Shown here: positions 23,218 through 34,080 of the stretch, piece after piece
Position numbering within the stretch: the stretch's first letter is position 1
Layout of the letters: each line of letters begins with the position of its first letter
Assembly: GCA_025677835.1 (NCBI GenBank)
Contig: JAIXMR010000026.1
Location: 50,001-114,000 of the forward strand
Reading direction: 5' to 3'
Length of the DNA stretch: 64,000 bases
From: Sporodiniella umbellata
Taxonomy: Eukaryota; Mucoromycota; Mucoromycetes; Mucorales; Rhizopodaceae
Position numbers and translations under genes: made by a program
The notes under the pieces: generated by a model
The model's database searches: none
What the model was told of the DNA's origin: nothing
What the model saw: only the letters and a program-made list of their open reading frames with translations

Positions 23218-23868
23218 TTGTGTACTTGAATTCTGAGGACAGTTATCCAAGGGGTCATGATCGGGCTCAAGCGTACGCTTGGTTCCATTAAAATTGTTTC
23301 CGACAAGGTCATATCCATAAGCTATTTTACATCCACTTCCAAAACAGCCACCCAAGGCTGGATGGGTGTAGTCCACACCAGAATCAACCAATCCTACCTT
23401 GATACCTGATCCGTCAATACCCAATTCTTTATAGGCATAGTTAGCACGGGTCAGTTGCTGTAGTGTATCCTAAATGGAAAGGGCGAGAGGGGTTATTGGT
23501 TATTTTAAAGAAAAATAGGAGAGAGAGAGAGAGAGGTTTACTTTTTCTTTGGGTACAAAAAAAGTGCTGGCAATCGTATTCTGGGTCGAGTTGTGTTGAA
23601 CGTGATGATGGTCAGATACAGGCCAAGATTTTAAAATCTGAGTTGCTTGGAGCGACATGAACTGTTTTGCTTGTGCCGGCGACGAGAATTCTGCTGAAAA
23701 GCCATTAAAGATGTCAGAGTCGTAGATATGATTCACTTGGATAGTGTTGTCAGCTTGTTTCAAAAAGGTGTTGACAGGCGTTGATAGTTCAAAAATGTAG
23801 TTTTCTGCAAATACAAGAGTGAGAAACAATGGGAATCCAAAGATTCCATTGTAAACTGACGGTTTCAT
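20729..23868 (-). CDS. Secreted subtilisin-like serine protease (S8) with PA insert
   Basis: Eight exons (23868-23542, 23469-23226, 23106-23045, 22983-22940, 22885-22713, 22631-22479, 22421-21792, 21717-20729) give 873 residues. Order: signal peptide (GIFGFPLFLTLVFA), an inhibitor_I9-like propeptide, catalytic Asp in VGLVDSGVDYTHP, catalytic His in ATGHGTFLAG, oxyanion Asn in VVVANGNIGSSG, a PA-type insert, catalytic Ser in GFGSGTSYAAPFVSG, and a ~330-residue C-terminal beta-rich Fn3-like region. The layout matches the Vpr/C5a-peptidase-like S8 group of fungal extracellular proteases. All three catalytic residues are present, so it should be active. His motif HGTF is a variant of the usual HGTH. 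All phases close. Confidence 0.93.
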
Positions 23869-24764
23869 AATATTAAAAAGAAGTAACAAAAAGGAAAGGA
23901 AAGGGAAAAGAAAATAATAATAAATAAAAAGAAAGGGAAAATATAAAAATATAAAATATAAAACTCAATGTCTTGTTCCAGTGTCTCTATCGGTATAAGT
24001 GTATGTGTGTAAGTGTACTTTTTAGATGAGTGCTAAATTTAACTTTTGGTTAAATTTAGCCTAGTATATATATGTGTGTGTGTGTGTATATTGACAGATT
24101 TAAACCAGCCAAGAGCTTTTAATAAACTAAAATAATAAAACCAAAAAGTTTTAATGAATTGTGAGACCTCATTGGACTCAGAATATTTTTTAATTTTTAG
24201 GGAGCAGACAAGGGAGAAAGAGAAACTGTCTTTCTTCTTGAAAACGGTAGCTGATCCATACAGACTCTCTCTAAATAAAAGTAAAAACAACCCTTTGGAA
24301 ATACAAAACAAGGCCGTTCTTTTATAAACAAGTGCCTAAGGATGATGTCATGTCAAGAAGTCTCAACAAAAATTCGTCTTTAGAACCCCTTCTGCTCCTT
24401 TTTCTTTTAAAGAAAATAACTCTGTAATCAAAAAAAAAAGGATTGAAAACAAACTCTGAAAAAATTCTTGTTTACTGTGAATATGAGTGCTGTTCACCGC
24501 TTTTGATTGTTCGTCTGAAAACAAAGGCTGAAAAAAAAAAAGAAGGAGGGGAGGCAAGTGTGTGTTGATCGATTTCAAGCTGATATAAAACATTACAAAG
24601 TCTAGCTCTATAAATAAACAACAACAGTAATATGAGTGTGCTACATACAATGCGCTATGAACACGATTTTATAAAGCAGGCTTGCTTCGACTAGTGTACA
24701 AAGAAAATCTTGGTTGTCGATCTATTTTATTTATTTACTGTTTTTTTTTTTTTTTTTTTCTGCT
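23869..24764. other. Intergenic region, nothing recognised
   Basis: Promoter of the S8 protease gene and 3' flank of the peroxiredoxin gene. AT-rich, with a TG microsatellite near 24071-24088. Short minus-strand ORFs have no motifs. Confidence 0.55.
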
Positions 24765-25134
24765 TTAAATGGAGCCAAAATATTCTTTGGAGTCTTTGAC
24801 AGAGGGTTTGATGGTTTTGCCACCCGCAGTCCAGTTCGCTGGACAGACCTCACCGTGTTGGTCAGTAAACTGAAAGGCTTCTACCAGACGTAATACTTCA
24901 TCTACAGAACGACCGACTGGAAGGTCATTGATGGTTATTTGACGGACAATGCCTTTAGGATCAATAATAAATAATCCACGAAGCGCAATACCTTCCCCTT
25001 CAATAAGAACACCATAGCTCTTTGCAATCAACTTGGTTTTATCAGCCAAAAGAGGGATATTCATCTCACCTAAACCACCTTGTTTACGAGGAGTGTTGAT
25101 CCAAGCCAAATGTGAGAACTCTTTATGTTTTTTT

Positions 25135-25168
<34 letters not shown>

Positions 25169-25496
25169 GTGAGTTAGCCAGCTTGTAGTTTCAAGAGTCG
25201 CTTAGCATTTACCAGAATCGGTCGAGGCACCGATGACAGCTGTGTTCAAAGCTTTAAATTCCTCAATACGATCCGAAAAAGCAAGAATTTCAGTAGGACA
25301 CACAAAAGTAAAGTCCATTGGATACCAAAAAAAGACAACATATTGTCCTTTATAATCAGAAAGCGAGATGTCCTTAAATATACCTTCAGCCACAGCGGGA
25401 GCAGTAAAGGCAGGTGCTTGTTTCTGGACTTGAGCAACTACCCAAAGAAAGTGTTAGTTGGTTCTGTTCGAGCCATGGTTCGATTCTAATACCCAT
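24765..25496 (-). CDS. TSA1: Typical 2-Cys peroxiredoxin (thioredoxin peroxidase)
   Basis: Three exons (25496-25493, 25437-25213, 25120-24765) give 194 residues. The cytosolic enzyme reduces peroxides with thio-redoxin. Seen: FTFVCPTEI with the peroxidatic Cys, GEVCPANW with the resolving Cys, and the GGLG and C-terminal YF (KEYFGSI) motifs that make eukaryotic 2-Cys peroxiredoxins sensitive to overoxidation. The mature N-terminus [10 protein letters not shown] requires a first coding exon of four bases (ATGG) joined over a 55-bp intron with a good branch site (ACTAAC) and TAG acceptor. The result equals the yeast Tsa1 N-terminus, which supports it. Divergent from the CMTR1-like gene, about 650 bp away. 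Confidence 0.93.
25139..25169. repeat. (ATT)n microsatellite in TSA1 intron 2
   Basis: About ten ATT units inside the intron between TSA1 exons 2 and 3. Confidence 0.9.
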
Positions 25497-25768
25497 AAGT
25501 CTATAATAACAATGTTGGAAAGGAAAAAAACCAAAAAAAAAAAAAAAAAAAAAAAAACCAAAAAAACCAAGGTAGTATTTATATACTTGCGAAAAACAAC
25601 AAAACGATCTCCTTATTTTGACTCTTCAAAAGTGTTATCGATTATTTTAATTGACTTTAAATTATAACTAAAGCTCTACTTTAACCAATGAGTTAAATAC
25701 AGCCAACATGTAGACAAATCAAATAGAGGCAATGGCTGACTAACCAAAAGCTGAAGCTTATCAATATC

Positions 25769-25805
<37 letters not shown>

Positions 25806-26148
25806 TCTCGTTATAATTTAGGGCTCAAGCGATAATAGGGTGGTGTCATCGTTAGTGTCGGCAAAGGAAACTGTCTTTGTATGATGTGGAATCCATGTCA
25901 CTGGAAACCTCAATAAAACGAAACAAAAAAACAAAAAGGCCAAAAGAAGATAATAATAAGAATAACAATAACAAGAATGATTAATCAGTGACTACGATAG
26001 TAAAATCACCTTCTTATATGAATGAGTAGCTAATATATCCGCACGCCAAAAAGAAAAAAAAAATCTTTCTTTTTTTTTTTTTGGCCCCCTCCCCCTTTTC
26101 TCTTTCTCTTTTTTTTTTTTTTTTTGTATTTATTTATCATTAACCAAG

Positions 26149-27719
26149 ATGGATGACTTTTTCACTGGTAATCATAAAAAAAGTAAGAGAAAGAGATTTA
26201 ACTTTTTTTTTTCTCTTCAAAAAAAAAGATAACGATCCCTATTACCGCGATACTCTTGTTCCCTCTGGCATTTCTCCTCCTGCATTATCTGATATTACTT
26301 TAAAAAGAAAAGCAGAAGATCTATCGTCCTATAATCCTGCTCTACTACGTCAAAAAACTTCCCATTTTACAACAAGAACAGTGCCATCACCGCCACAACA
26401 ACTACCATCATTACAGCCTTCATCACAACCTTCTAGAACAAATGTACCACGTCCTGCAAGACCATTGGATCTCAAACCGAGAATATCTTTTCTATCCTGC
26501 ACCAAAAGATTTTCACCTGAGGCTTTAGTGAGCCTAATCCGACCTAGGAAGGCTTTTGTAGATTATGAGTTTGTCTGCTCAAAAAGTAGTGTAGAAAAAC
26601 TTTTGCGATTAAAGGTGTCATTTCCCTTTCTTTTTCCAAAAAAAAAAATAATAATAATAAGGGTTACTTATATATGTTGGTTTAGGAACGTATGCGTAAT
26701 GCACCCAAAGAATTAGTAGCTCAAGCAAGATCAAAAAGCAATCCGTTTGAAAGAATCGGTCAGGCCATCTTTATGAATCGAGCCGCTGTGAAATTAGCAG
26801 CTATGGATGCTGATTTCGGGTTGACTTCTATGAAAGGTCAAAAGTCGTTTACGTTTTTGGATATCTGTGGTGGACCGGGTGGTTTTTCAGGTAACAAACA
26901 TGATTCCCAAAGTATTTTATCCCTAAAAAATATATATATATATATATTTTTTTTTTTGGTGTAGAATACTTGTTATGGCGGATTTATAGCTGGGGAGAGA
27001 CATGCTCTGGTTATGGCATTACACTTAAAAGCGATCGAGATGAAATGAATTGGCATACGGAAAAGTTTAGAGAAGACGTTCCCCAAAAACTTACATTGAT
27101 TCATGGTGTAGACGGCACAGGCAACTTATACAAGCTGGAGAATATCAAACAAGTAGAGACAATGATAGCAGAAGGAACGGATGGGGGTGTGAATCTTGCT
27201 GTGGCTGATGGGGTAAGTCCATGTATTTTTCTATTACTTTTGTAGCTGATGATGGAAATCTAGGGATTCGATTTTACTGGAAAAGAATCACAGCAGGAGC
27301 AACTGGCACAAAAGCTATTATTGTGTGAGATTATCACCATGTTGAGTACTTTAAAGAGTGGTGGATTGTTTGTATGCAAATTCTTTGATATGTTTACGCC
27401 TTTTACTGTCGACTTGGTCTGGTTACTCTATCAACTATTTGAGGAAGTCGCGATTACAAAGCCGTTCAGTAGTCGACCTGCAAATTCCGAGCGTTATATC
27501 GTCTGTCGCGGTCTACTCTACCCGCACCCTACACTGTTGATCCAAAGTCTGTCCAATATCGCAGCCAGCATGAACGACGAACAAACACAATTTATCCCCC
27601 AAACCATTCTAGAAGACGATGAAGAATTTCTTGACTATGTAAAGATGAGAAATCTTCGATTGATCACTCAACAAATAGAAGCCTTGGAAGATTTTGAAAC
27701 TTTCATTCGCAATCCGTAA
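26149..27719 (+). CDS. CMTR1: Cap-specific mRNA 2'-O-methyltransferase, CMTR1-like
   Basis: Five exons (26149-26182, 26229-26614, 26686-26890, 26965-27212, 27264-27719) give 442 residues. The FtsJ/RrmJ Rossmann core shows NPFERIGQAIFMNRAAVK, the SAM-binding DICGGPGGFSEYLLWR, LAVADGGFDF (catalytic Asp), GGLFVCKFFDMFTPFTVD (catalytic Lys) and SRPANSERYIVC. This is the order and wording of animal CMTR1, which methylates the first transcribed nucleotide ribose (cap 1). It lacks the G-patch, guanylyltransferase-like and WW regions of the 835-residue human protein. Exon 1 could also end at 26167 (both donors keep phase). The last codons could be spliced at 27716, but TAA at 27717-27719 is the simplest end. 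Confidence 0.88.
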
Positions 27720-27877
27720 GCAAAAAAAAAAAAAAAAAAAAAAAAACACATGTATTTCTTTTAGTGTAAATATTAACAGCCGGTTTCTTTTTTATATAAA
27801 AAATGTACAGACAATTAAGTCCTTTGCATAATCAAGACCATGTGAAACGTCATTGCCTTGATGCATGGAGAATACCT

Positions 27878-28311
27878 TTAGGCATTTGAAGCGTCCTTGT
27901 CTTTTTGACCATAATAAATTGATCCACCCACCATAGCTAACACCGTAAATCCTTGTGCGGCCACTATATATATATATGTGTGTGTATTTAGAGATAGGTG
28001 GTCTTTAAAGCTTATGGTTACCTCTTAATCGAAACATATTGTTAGCATAAGCTCTGTTTCCCATTTTAAGGCCGACAGTAGCAGCCACCAGAGCAAAACA
28101 AGTCAAGGCAACACCTAATGTGGGTACACAAATACCCAAAGGGTCAATGGCATTCTCTTTTTTTTTTTTTTTTTTTGTTGTTGTAAACATGTTATATACC
28201 AGCAGGTACAAAAGGCTCTTGTTTGAACTTTCTCATTAATTTATCTCCAGCAGTCTCGCCCTCCATGGCAATTCTCATTCTGTCCATTTCCTCCTTTGAA
28301 TATTCCTTCAT
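27878..28311 (-). CDS. RCF1: HIG1-domain protein, Rcf1-like (respiratory supercomplex factor)
   Basis: Three exons (28311-28200, 28156-28022, 27963-27878) give 110 residues from the ATG at 28311. Seen: the hydrophilic GDKLMRKFKQEPFVPAG lead (family: KxxxQPLVPLG), a first span (ICVPTLGVALTCFALVAATV), RAYANNMFRLRVAAQGFTVL (family: NxxMRxRVxAQGxTv) and a second span. Rcf1/HIG1 proteins sit in the mitochondrial inner membrane and stabilise cytochrome oxidase supercomplexes. The start is uncertain: an open segment continues upstream to a TAG acceptor at about 28417, preceded by what looks like a GTAAGT intron, so a leader intron is likely. Confidence 0.85.
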
Positions 28312-29054
28312 TTCAATAGCGTCTGTTTAGAAAAACAAATAATAAAAAAAAGGGAAAAATTTTACCTATTGCTTCATGCTGTATAGAAAATTGCGTAGTT
28401 TGAACAGACACACACTACAAGGGCAGAAGCTTAAAAAATAAAGGGGATTATTGAGAAATTAAAGAAAAAAAGAAAATATGACGCACTTACTTTCTCCTTT
28501 GTAACAAAAAAAAAAAAAAAAAAAGTTTCCTTAACACAACACGCTCCTTCTGTCTTTATCACAAGGCTCAAAAAAAAAAAAAAGGAGGAGGAAAAGAGGC
28601 TAGTATTTTTAGTCTCCGGTCTACTTGAACCCACATATACAACCTAACGCACGCAGAAACCAAATTAATTGCCCTTTCTTTTTATTATTTTTTTATTATT
28701 TACTTTTTGCGTGTGTGTGTGTAATAGAAAAAAAAAAAAAAAATAGCCATATAAAGAGAGAGAGAGAGAGAGAATTTGTGTGAGTGTTATCAAGGCTTAT
28801 AATCATCTATTTTTTTTTTTTTCTTTTTTTCTTTCTATTTGTTTCGTAATTTTGATACAAACACACCCAACCCTCTCTATCTAAAAAGACAGCCAAAAAA
28901 AAAAAAACACCAGCTACATACAGCCAGTCAAATCAGTATATACAGTTATAGAGAGACAGAGATAAATCGGTCCATCTTTGTTTATCAGGCACATCCTTTT
29001 GTAAAGCAAAAAGAGTAGCTGATAAAATAAAACACAGAAAGTCTATTTAGTTTC
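28312..29054. promoter_or_regulatory. Divergent promoter region (RCF1-like / dynactin)
   Basis: Contains the probable RCF1 leader exon and intron, GA and GT dinucleotide runs (28757-28771, 28712-28723) and several A/T homopolymers. No further ORF is supported. Confidence 0.45.
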
Positions 29055-30852
29055 ATGTCAAGTATCAAACGACAGTCGGTTGCTAGCAGTAAGGAGGAAC
29101 CTGTAGTGGGTTCGAGAGTACTTGTGAACGAAAGTGTGGGTATTGTAAGATATATTGGCCTTACCAGCTTTCAGGCGGGCACATGGATTGGTATAGAACT
29201 AGACGAGCCTGAAGGTAAAAATAGTGGTGTGGTCCAAGGAAAGCGTTATTTTGAGTGCAAGACAAACCACGGGGTTTTTGTTAGACCAGCCAGTGTGAAA
29301 TTACAAGTAAAAAAAAGACAGCGACAGATTTTTTTTTTTTTTTTTAAAACTCACCTTGAAACCATAGCCCAAAACCAATACCCGAAAATCCAAAGCACCT
29401 CTTCCTAAAAGAATCACTACTACCACCGAAAGAAGAAAATCGATTGTAGAAAGTCCTTCTGTCCGTCGAAAATCGATTGTGGAAAGTCCTTCTGTACGTC
29501 AAAAGTCAACTGTGGAAAGCCCTTCTGTACGTCGAAAGTCGATTGTGAGTGAAGCGCCTCTCCAGCGTCGAAAGTCCACTGTCGATAGCGTCCGAAAGCC
29601 CACTGGAGAATCCCAACGACCGAAATCGATGGAACCTAGCATGGAACGACGCAAGTCGGTTGTCAAGCCATTGACTGTCAACGCAGCCCGTCGAAAATCG
29701 GTGGCTAAGCCAGCGGAAGGTACAAAGGCTACTGTGGAACAGAGCAAGAGCAGCGTGGGCGAGGACGACACACGACGAGGGTTGCGGAAGTCGACCGTGC
29801 CCGAAAATAAGAAACAAACGAGTTATCAGGCTGAGCTCCGAAGGGCGCAGGAAGCGGCCCATCGACCATTCCAGTCGCATTCGATTCTGAAAAACAGAGC
29901 ACCGATCACAGCGCCGACCACACCCGACTTTCATGGATCAGAAGAGGATGAAGAATTCGATATGCTGTGTAATGATAACACGTTGGCCAACTCGACTTCT
30001 TCTATTGCAAGCCCTGTTTCGATCGAGAAAGAAAAGACCAGCGATGAGGAAGAAGAAGACGACGAGGATCCGATGTGCGAATCTACCGAAGAAGAAAGCA
30101 CTGTACTGGGAGAAGAAGAGGTCTTGAAACATGAACCCAAGCCAGTCTATGGCTCCTTGGCTTCAGAAAAACCCACGAGCAAATCTGAGCAGGTAAAAAA
30201 AAAAAAAAAAAAAAAAAAACAAAAACAAAAACAAATAAACGATGGATCCTCAATAATAATCTATCTAGATGGTGCCTTTAAAAGAATACGAAGAGCTTCG
30301 GTTTCGACTCAAGATTCTCGAAAACAAACGCCAGGAAGACCGGGACAAGTTCAGAGAACATGAAAAGATCAAAGAAGAGGCAGAACAGTTCTTGACGCTC
30401 CGTAACAAATTACAAGACAAGATATCCGAGCTACAGAAAGACGTGCGGGAGGCCCATCGAGATTTGAAGCAAATGACAAACGAAAAAGAAATGTTTGAAT
30501 GCAAATGGATGGAACTTGCCGATGCTTTAGAGATGATGACGCTGGACAAAGAAGTAGCAGAGGAAAGAGCCGAGACACTCCAGCAGGAAACAGACATCCT
30601 CAAAGATCGTATGGCAGAGGTGAGCATCGACCTGGATCTTTTGAGACGAGAGGCGGACGTGGTGGCAGAGCATGGCAGTGATCCAGAACGCGCCTCGTTG
30701 GAGGTTATCCAGCTCGAACGACATAACGAAAGACTCAAAGGGGCCCTTTTACGACTGCGTGATGTGACAACCTGTCAAGAAGCAGAGCTTAACCTAAAGA
30801 TCAAAAGACTGGAGCAGGAAAACGATGAACTGCAAGACTTTCGATGTAAGCC

Positions 30853-30898
<46 letters not shown>

Positions 30899-32357
30899 AA
30901 TGCCTTTCTAACCGGCTTACTTTAGATCAATACGAAAAGAGTAAAGAACAGTTAGCATCGACCGAGCTTTTGGTGGAAGAGCTCAAGATTCAACTGGACG
31001 ATGCGATGGGCACGGAAGATCTGGTAGAACAATTGACTGAAAAGAACCTGAACCTGACCGAAAGAAACGAAGAGATCCAGGCGAGTCTCGACGACCTCGA
31101 GGCACTCAAGGAATTGGCAGACGAGCTGGAAGAGAACCATGTGGAGACAGAACGGCAGCTTCAGGCGGAAATCGACCACCGGGACATGTTATTACGGGAA
31201 CAAGTCGAACGGCTGAGAGCCAACGAAGAAACCCTGATGGACTACGAAGCCACCATGGATCAGTTCCGGGAACTTGTCAATCACCTTCAGAACGATCTTC
31301 AGGAACTCAAGCGTAAAGAGAAAGACGACCAGGTAGAGAAAAAATCGCTCAGCAGTCAATCCCAAGCCATGATGTCGCTCAATCGACAGCTCCAGACTAC
31401 GGTCATGAAAGCACAGGCCAAATCAATCGATCTCGAACTACGCAAACTGGAGGCAATGCAAGCCAACGATCGTCTGTTGATGATCCAACCCTATCTGCCC
31501 GAGCCATTCTTCAAGACCGAAAGTGACCCCATCTCTTGCTACCTGCTCTTTCGAAGACTCGAATTCAAATCCGAATTGATCATCAAACATCTCGATCAGA
31601 ACTATCCTGTCAGTGAAAAGATCATGGAAAACGTCACAGAGAGTCTGGTGACTATTTCTGAGGTAAGTGCCTTGTCCAGACCAAAGGCTGATTGTTTTCT
31701 GTTGTAGCTAAAACAACGCGCTGGATGGCTGAGTTCCCTTGCGTTACGTTTCCAAACGCACATCAAGAACTGTGAACCAGAAACGTTCAGCAAGATGGGT
31801 AAAGCCTATGTGGATCTGGTGGGTGTGGAGCGCAAGATGAATGGCATTGTAGAGCAGTTCAGAACGGACGGACTGAACGAGACGTTCTGCCTAGAAGAAA
31901 TCCAACGCGTCATTGCCCAGGTCGAGCATCTGGTGGAGAGCGATATGAACCACGAGAAAAATAACGAAGATCAATTCTTTGGTCTCACCAAATCGCTTGA
32001 CCTGAACGCAGACCGAATGGTCGTCATCTTTACCTTTGCAAGACAGCTCTTGGAAAACTCGGTCAGAAGGGATGGCTTGCATATCGAGGAAGGTGTAGGC
32101 CAGATGGAACAAGATTATATCGAACCTCTCACCAGACTGATCTCGCAAGCCAAGAATACCAAAATCATTACAAAGTAAGTGACACAACCTTATCTATTTA
32201 GTGGGGCTTCTTACTTTGGTCATTGTAGGAAACTGATACGCCAGTTGGAAGATATGTTTGAGGAGGCCATGACACTTAAAGGGGAACATCTTCACCGTTT
32301 CAAGATGTTGTATTCCATCAGCACCAAACTATGTCGATTCTGTTTTGAGGCAAGTGG

Positions 32358-32388
<31 letters not shown>

Positions 32389-33698
32389 GAAAAAACAATC
32401 AATAGCTAAAAGCAGACCTTCTAGATTTATCGAGCCTTGGTGGCCTATGTCGATACGCGTCGAGGCAGCCATAAAGAGCTCGAGCTGTGTTACATCCAAC
32501 AGATACTTCGAGAGAAAGGCAGGGAGATATTCGAGATCACTGAGAATTCAATGTGGGAAAGTGCGCTAAGAACCCTCAAGGCTCTTGGTAACGAACTCGA
32601 AACGACCCACAGTCAAGTAGAATCTGAAGAAAAACGAGACAAGAGTAAGCAAACTCAGGCTTTTCTTCCACCCCTAAACTGACTCTCTCTCAATCTTATT
32701 TTCTGATGTTTAGTTACGACCAAAGTCGCGCCCTGGATACAGCGTGCTTCGGATATCAAAGCGGAGGTGGCAGTGAATCATGAGTTGGAGCACAAAGTAC
32801 AGCAGTACAACGAAGAGATTGTGAAGCTGATGAAAGAGGTGAGAGCGAAAGAGCAAGGTCTGCAAGAGGCAGATGTAAAGATCGACCTGTTTGAAAAACG
32901 GATGGCGGTGGCCAAGAAAGAGATTGAGCGTATCAAGTCTTTAGAAGAAGAGCTGAAAAAGTCTGCAAACCAAGCCCAGATCTGTACAGAGCATATGGAG
33001 ATTGTGCAGAACGAAAACGATGCGCTAGAGACCGAACTGAACAAGCTGAAGAAAGAGGCCAACCGACGGGAAGAGAAGAGACAGTCGATGCTTCGCAAGG
33101 CCAACTTTGATCTGCCGATGGAAGACAACACCACGATGCAAGCCATGGCTGGCAACTACTATGAAATGTCTGGCCAGCTGGAAACACTCAAGATGTCCGT
33201 ACGCTATCTAAGGTCAGAAAATGCACACCTGAAGAGCTTAGACTTTAGCCGCTGCCTGAATTTGGATTCTAATCCGGACGACGGCTCCACGACCCAAGAC
33301 GACGCCTATTTCAAATCCGTTGCCAGGGAAACGCGCGTGCTAGTGAAGGACCTTCGCACGGCGGGCGCCTGTCCTCGCGTCGTACAGCTCTCAGACAAGG
33401 GGTCGCCCAACTATCAATACCAAACACAGCAGTCTGTGCTCTACACCCTCAAGCAGCGTAGCCTACAATTGAGAAACCAGATCAGTGACCTTCAAATCAC
33501 GACCAAAATAGACACTAAGGTAAGCCAAACATACATCCCTCTCTTACTGAATTCACCCTCCAGGCTTCCTCCTCTCTGCCCCTCCAGAAGCTTGGACTTG
33601 TCAAGATACCCACCCTTCACGATACTGCCAGACATTGTGTTCATCTCAAGAGCACCACCGAGTTCAGGCGACTCCACAATGTCTTTATACAATCCTAA
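29055..33698 (+). CDS. DCTN1: Dynactin subunit 1 (p150Glued/NIP100)
   Basis: Nine exons (29055-29306, 29368-30192, 30269-30845, 30926-31662, 31708-32174, 32229-32349, 32425-32644, 32714-33519, 33564-33698) give 1020 residues. A CAP-Gly domain ([23 protein letters not shown] is cut here: see [17 protein letters not shown] and [10 protein letters not shown]) is followed by a basic RRKS-repeat segment, an acidic region, a long coiled coil (from exon 3), a globular dynactin domain (exons 4-7), a second coiled coil and a short C-terminus. p150 tethers dynein to microtubules and cargo. The intron at 32350-32424 has a GC donor (GAG|GCAAGT). Intron 3 contains 39 consecutive A. All phases close. Kinesin-1 follows 382 bp downstream. 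Confidence 0.95.
29425..29570 (+). repeat. Tandem ~33-bp coding repeat ([11 protein letters not shown])
   Basis: Inside dynactin exon 2, an 11-residue unit ([11 protein letters not shown] and variants) is repeated about four times almost perfectly at the DNA level, then continues as degenerate RRKS/RRKST copies to about 29810. Each copy carries an R-R-x-S/T site. Confidence 0.85.
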
Positions 33699-33761
33699 TT
33701 TATAGACCCGATATTCGACGTCATATGTACAACGCTTCTCTCTCCCCCTCCCCTTTTTTTT

Positions 33762-33870
33762 TTTTTTATTATTATTTTTCTTTTTATTTTTCTTTTATTA
33801 TTTTTCTTTTATTATTTTTCTTTTATTATTTTTCTTTTTCTTTCTCTTTTACACACACACACACACACAC
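33762..33870. repeat. 15-bp minisatellite followed by CA repeat
   Basis: A unit close to TCTTTTATTATTTTT is repeated about four times, then comes a T-rich stretch and an AC dinucleotide run (33849-33875), between dynactin and kinesin. Confidence 0.75.
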
Positions 33871-34080
33871 ACACACTTTTTTTTATTTTTTATTTTTTAT
33901 ATTGGCGCTGATTTTATATATCCTCTCTTTTTAACATATATTCCCTTTTTTTTTTTTTTTTTTTCTGTTTTATTGTTTTTACCTCTCTCTCTCTTTTTTT
34001 TTGTTGATATATAAAATTCTCTACATATTTTAAACACCCTATAAAAAAAAAAAAAAAAAAAAAAAAGCCATATAAAAAAA

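Noticed and set aside
24363..24650. 95-codon minus-strand ORF with hydrophobic composition
   Set aside because: T-rich translation in an intergenic region with no motif or homologous feel.
25474..25486. GGTTCGATTCT in TSA1 intron 1 resembling a tRNA B-box
   Set aside because: No cloverleaf can be drawn and it lies inside the phase-supported TSA1 intron.
29499..30140. Long antisense ORFs opposite dynactin exon 2
   Set aside because: Shadows of the biased, repeat-rich coding strand; the sense strand has clear CAP-Gly and coiled-coil coding.
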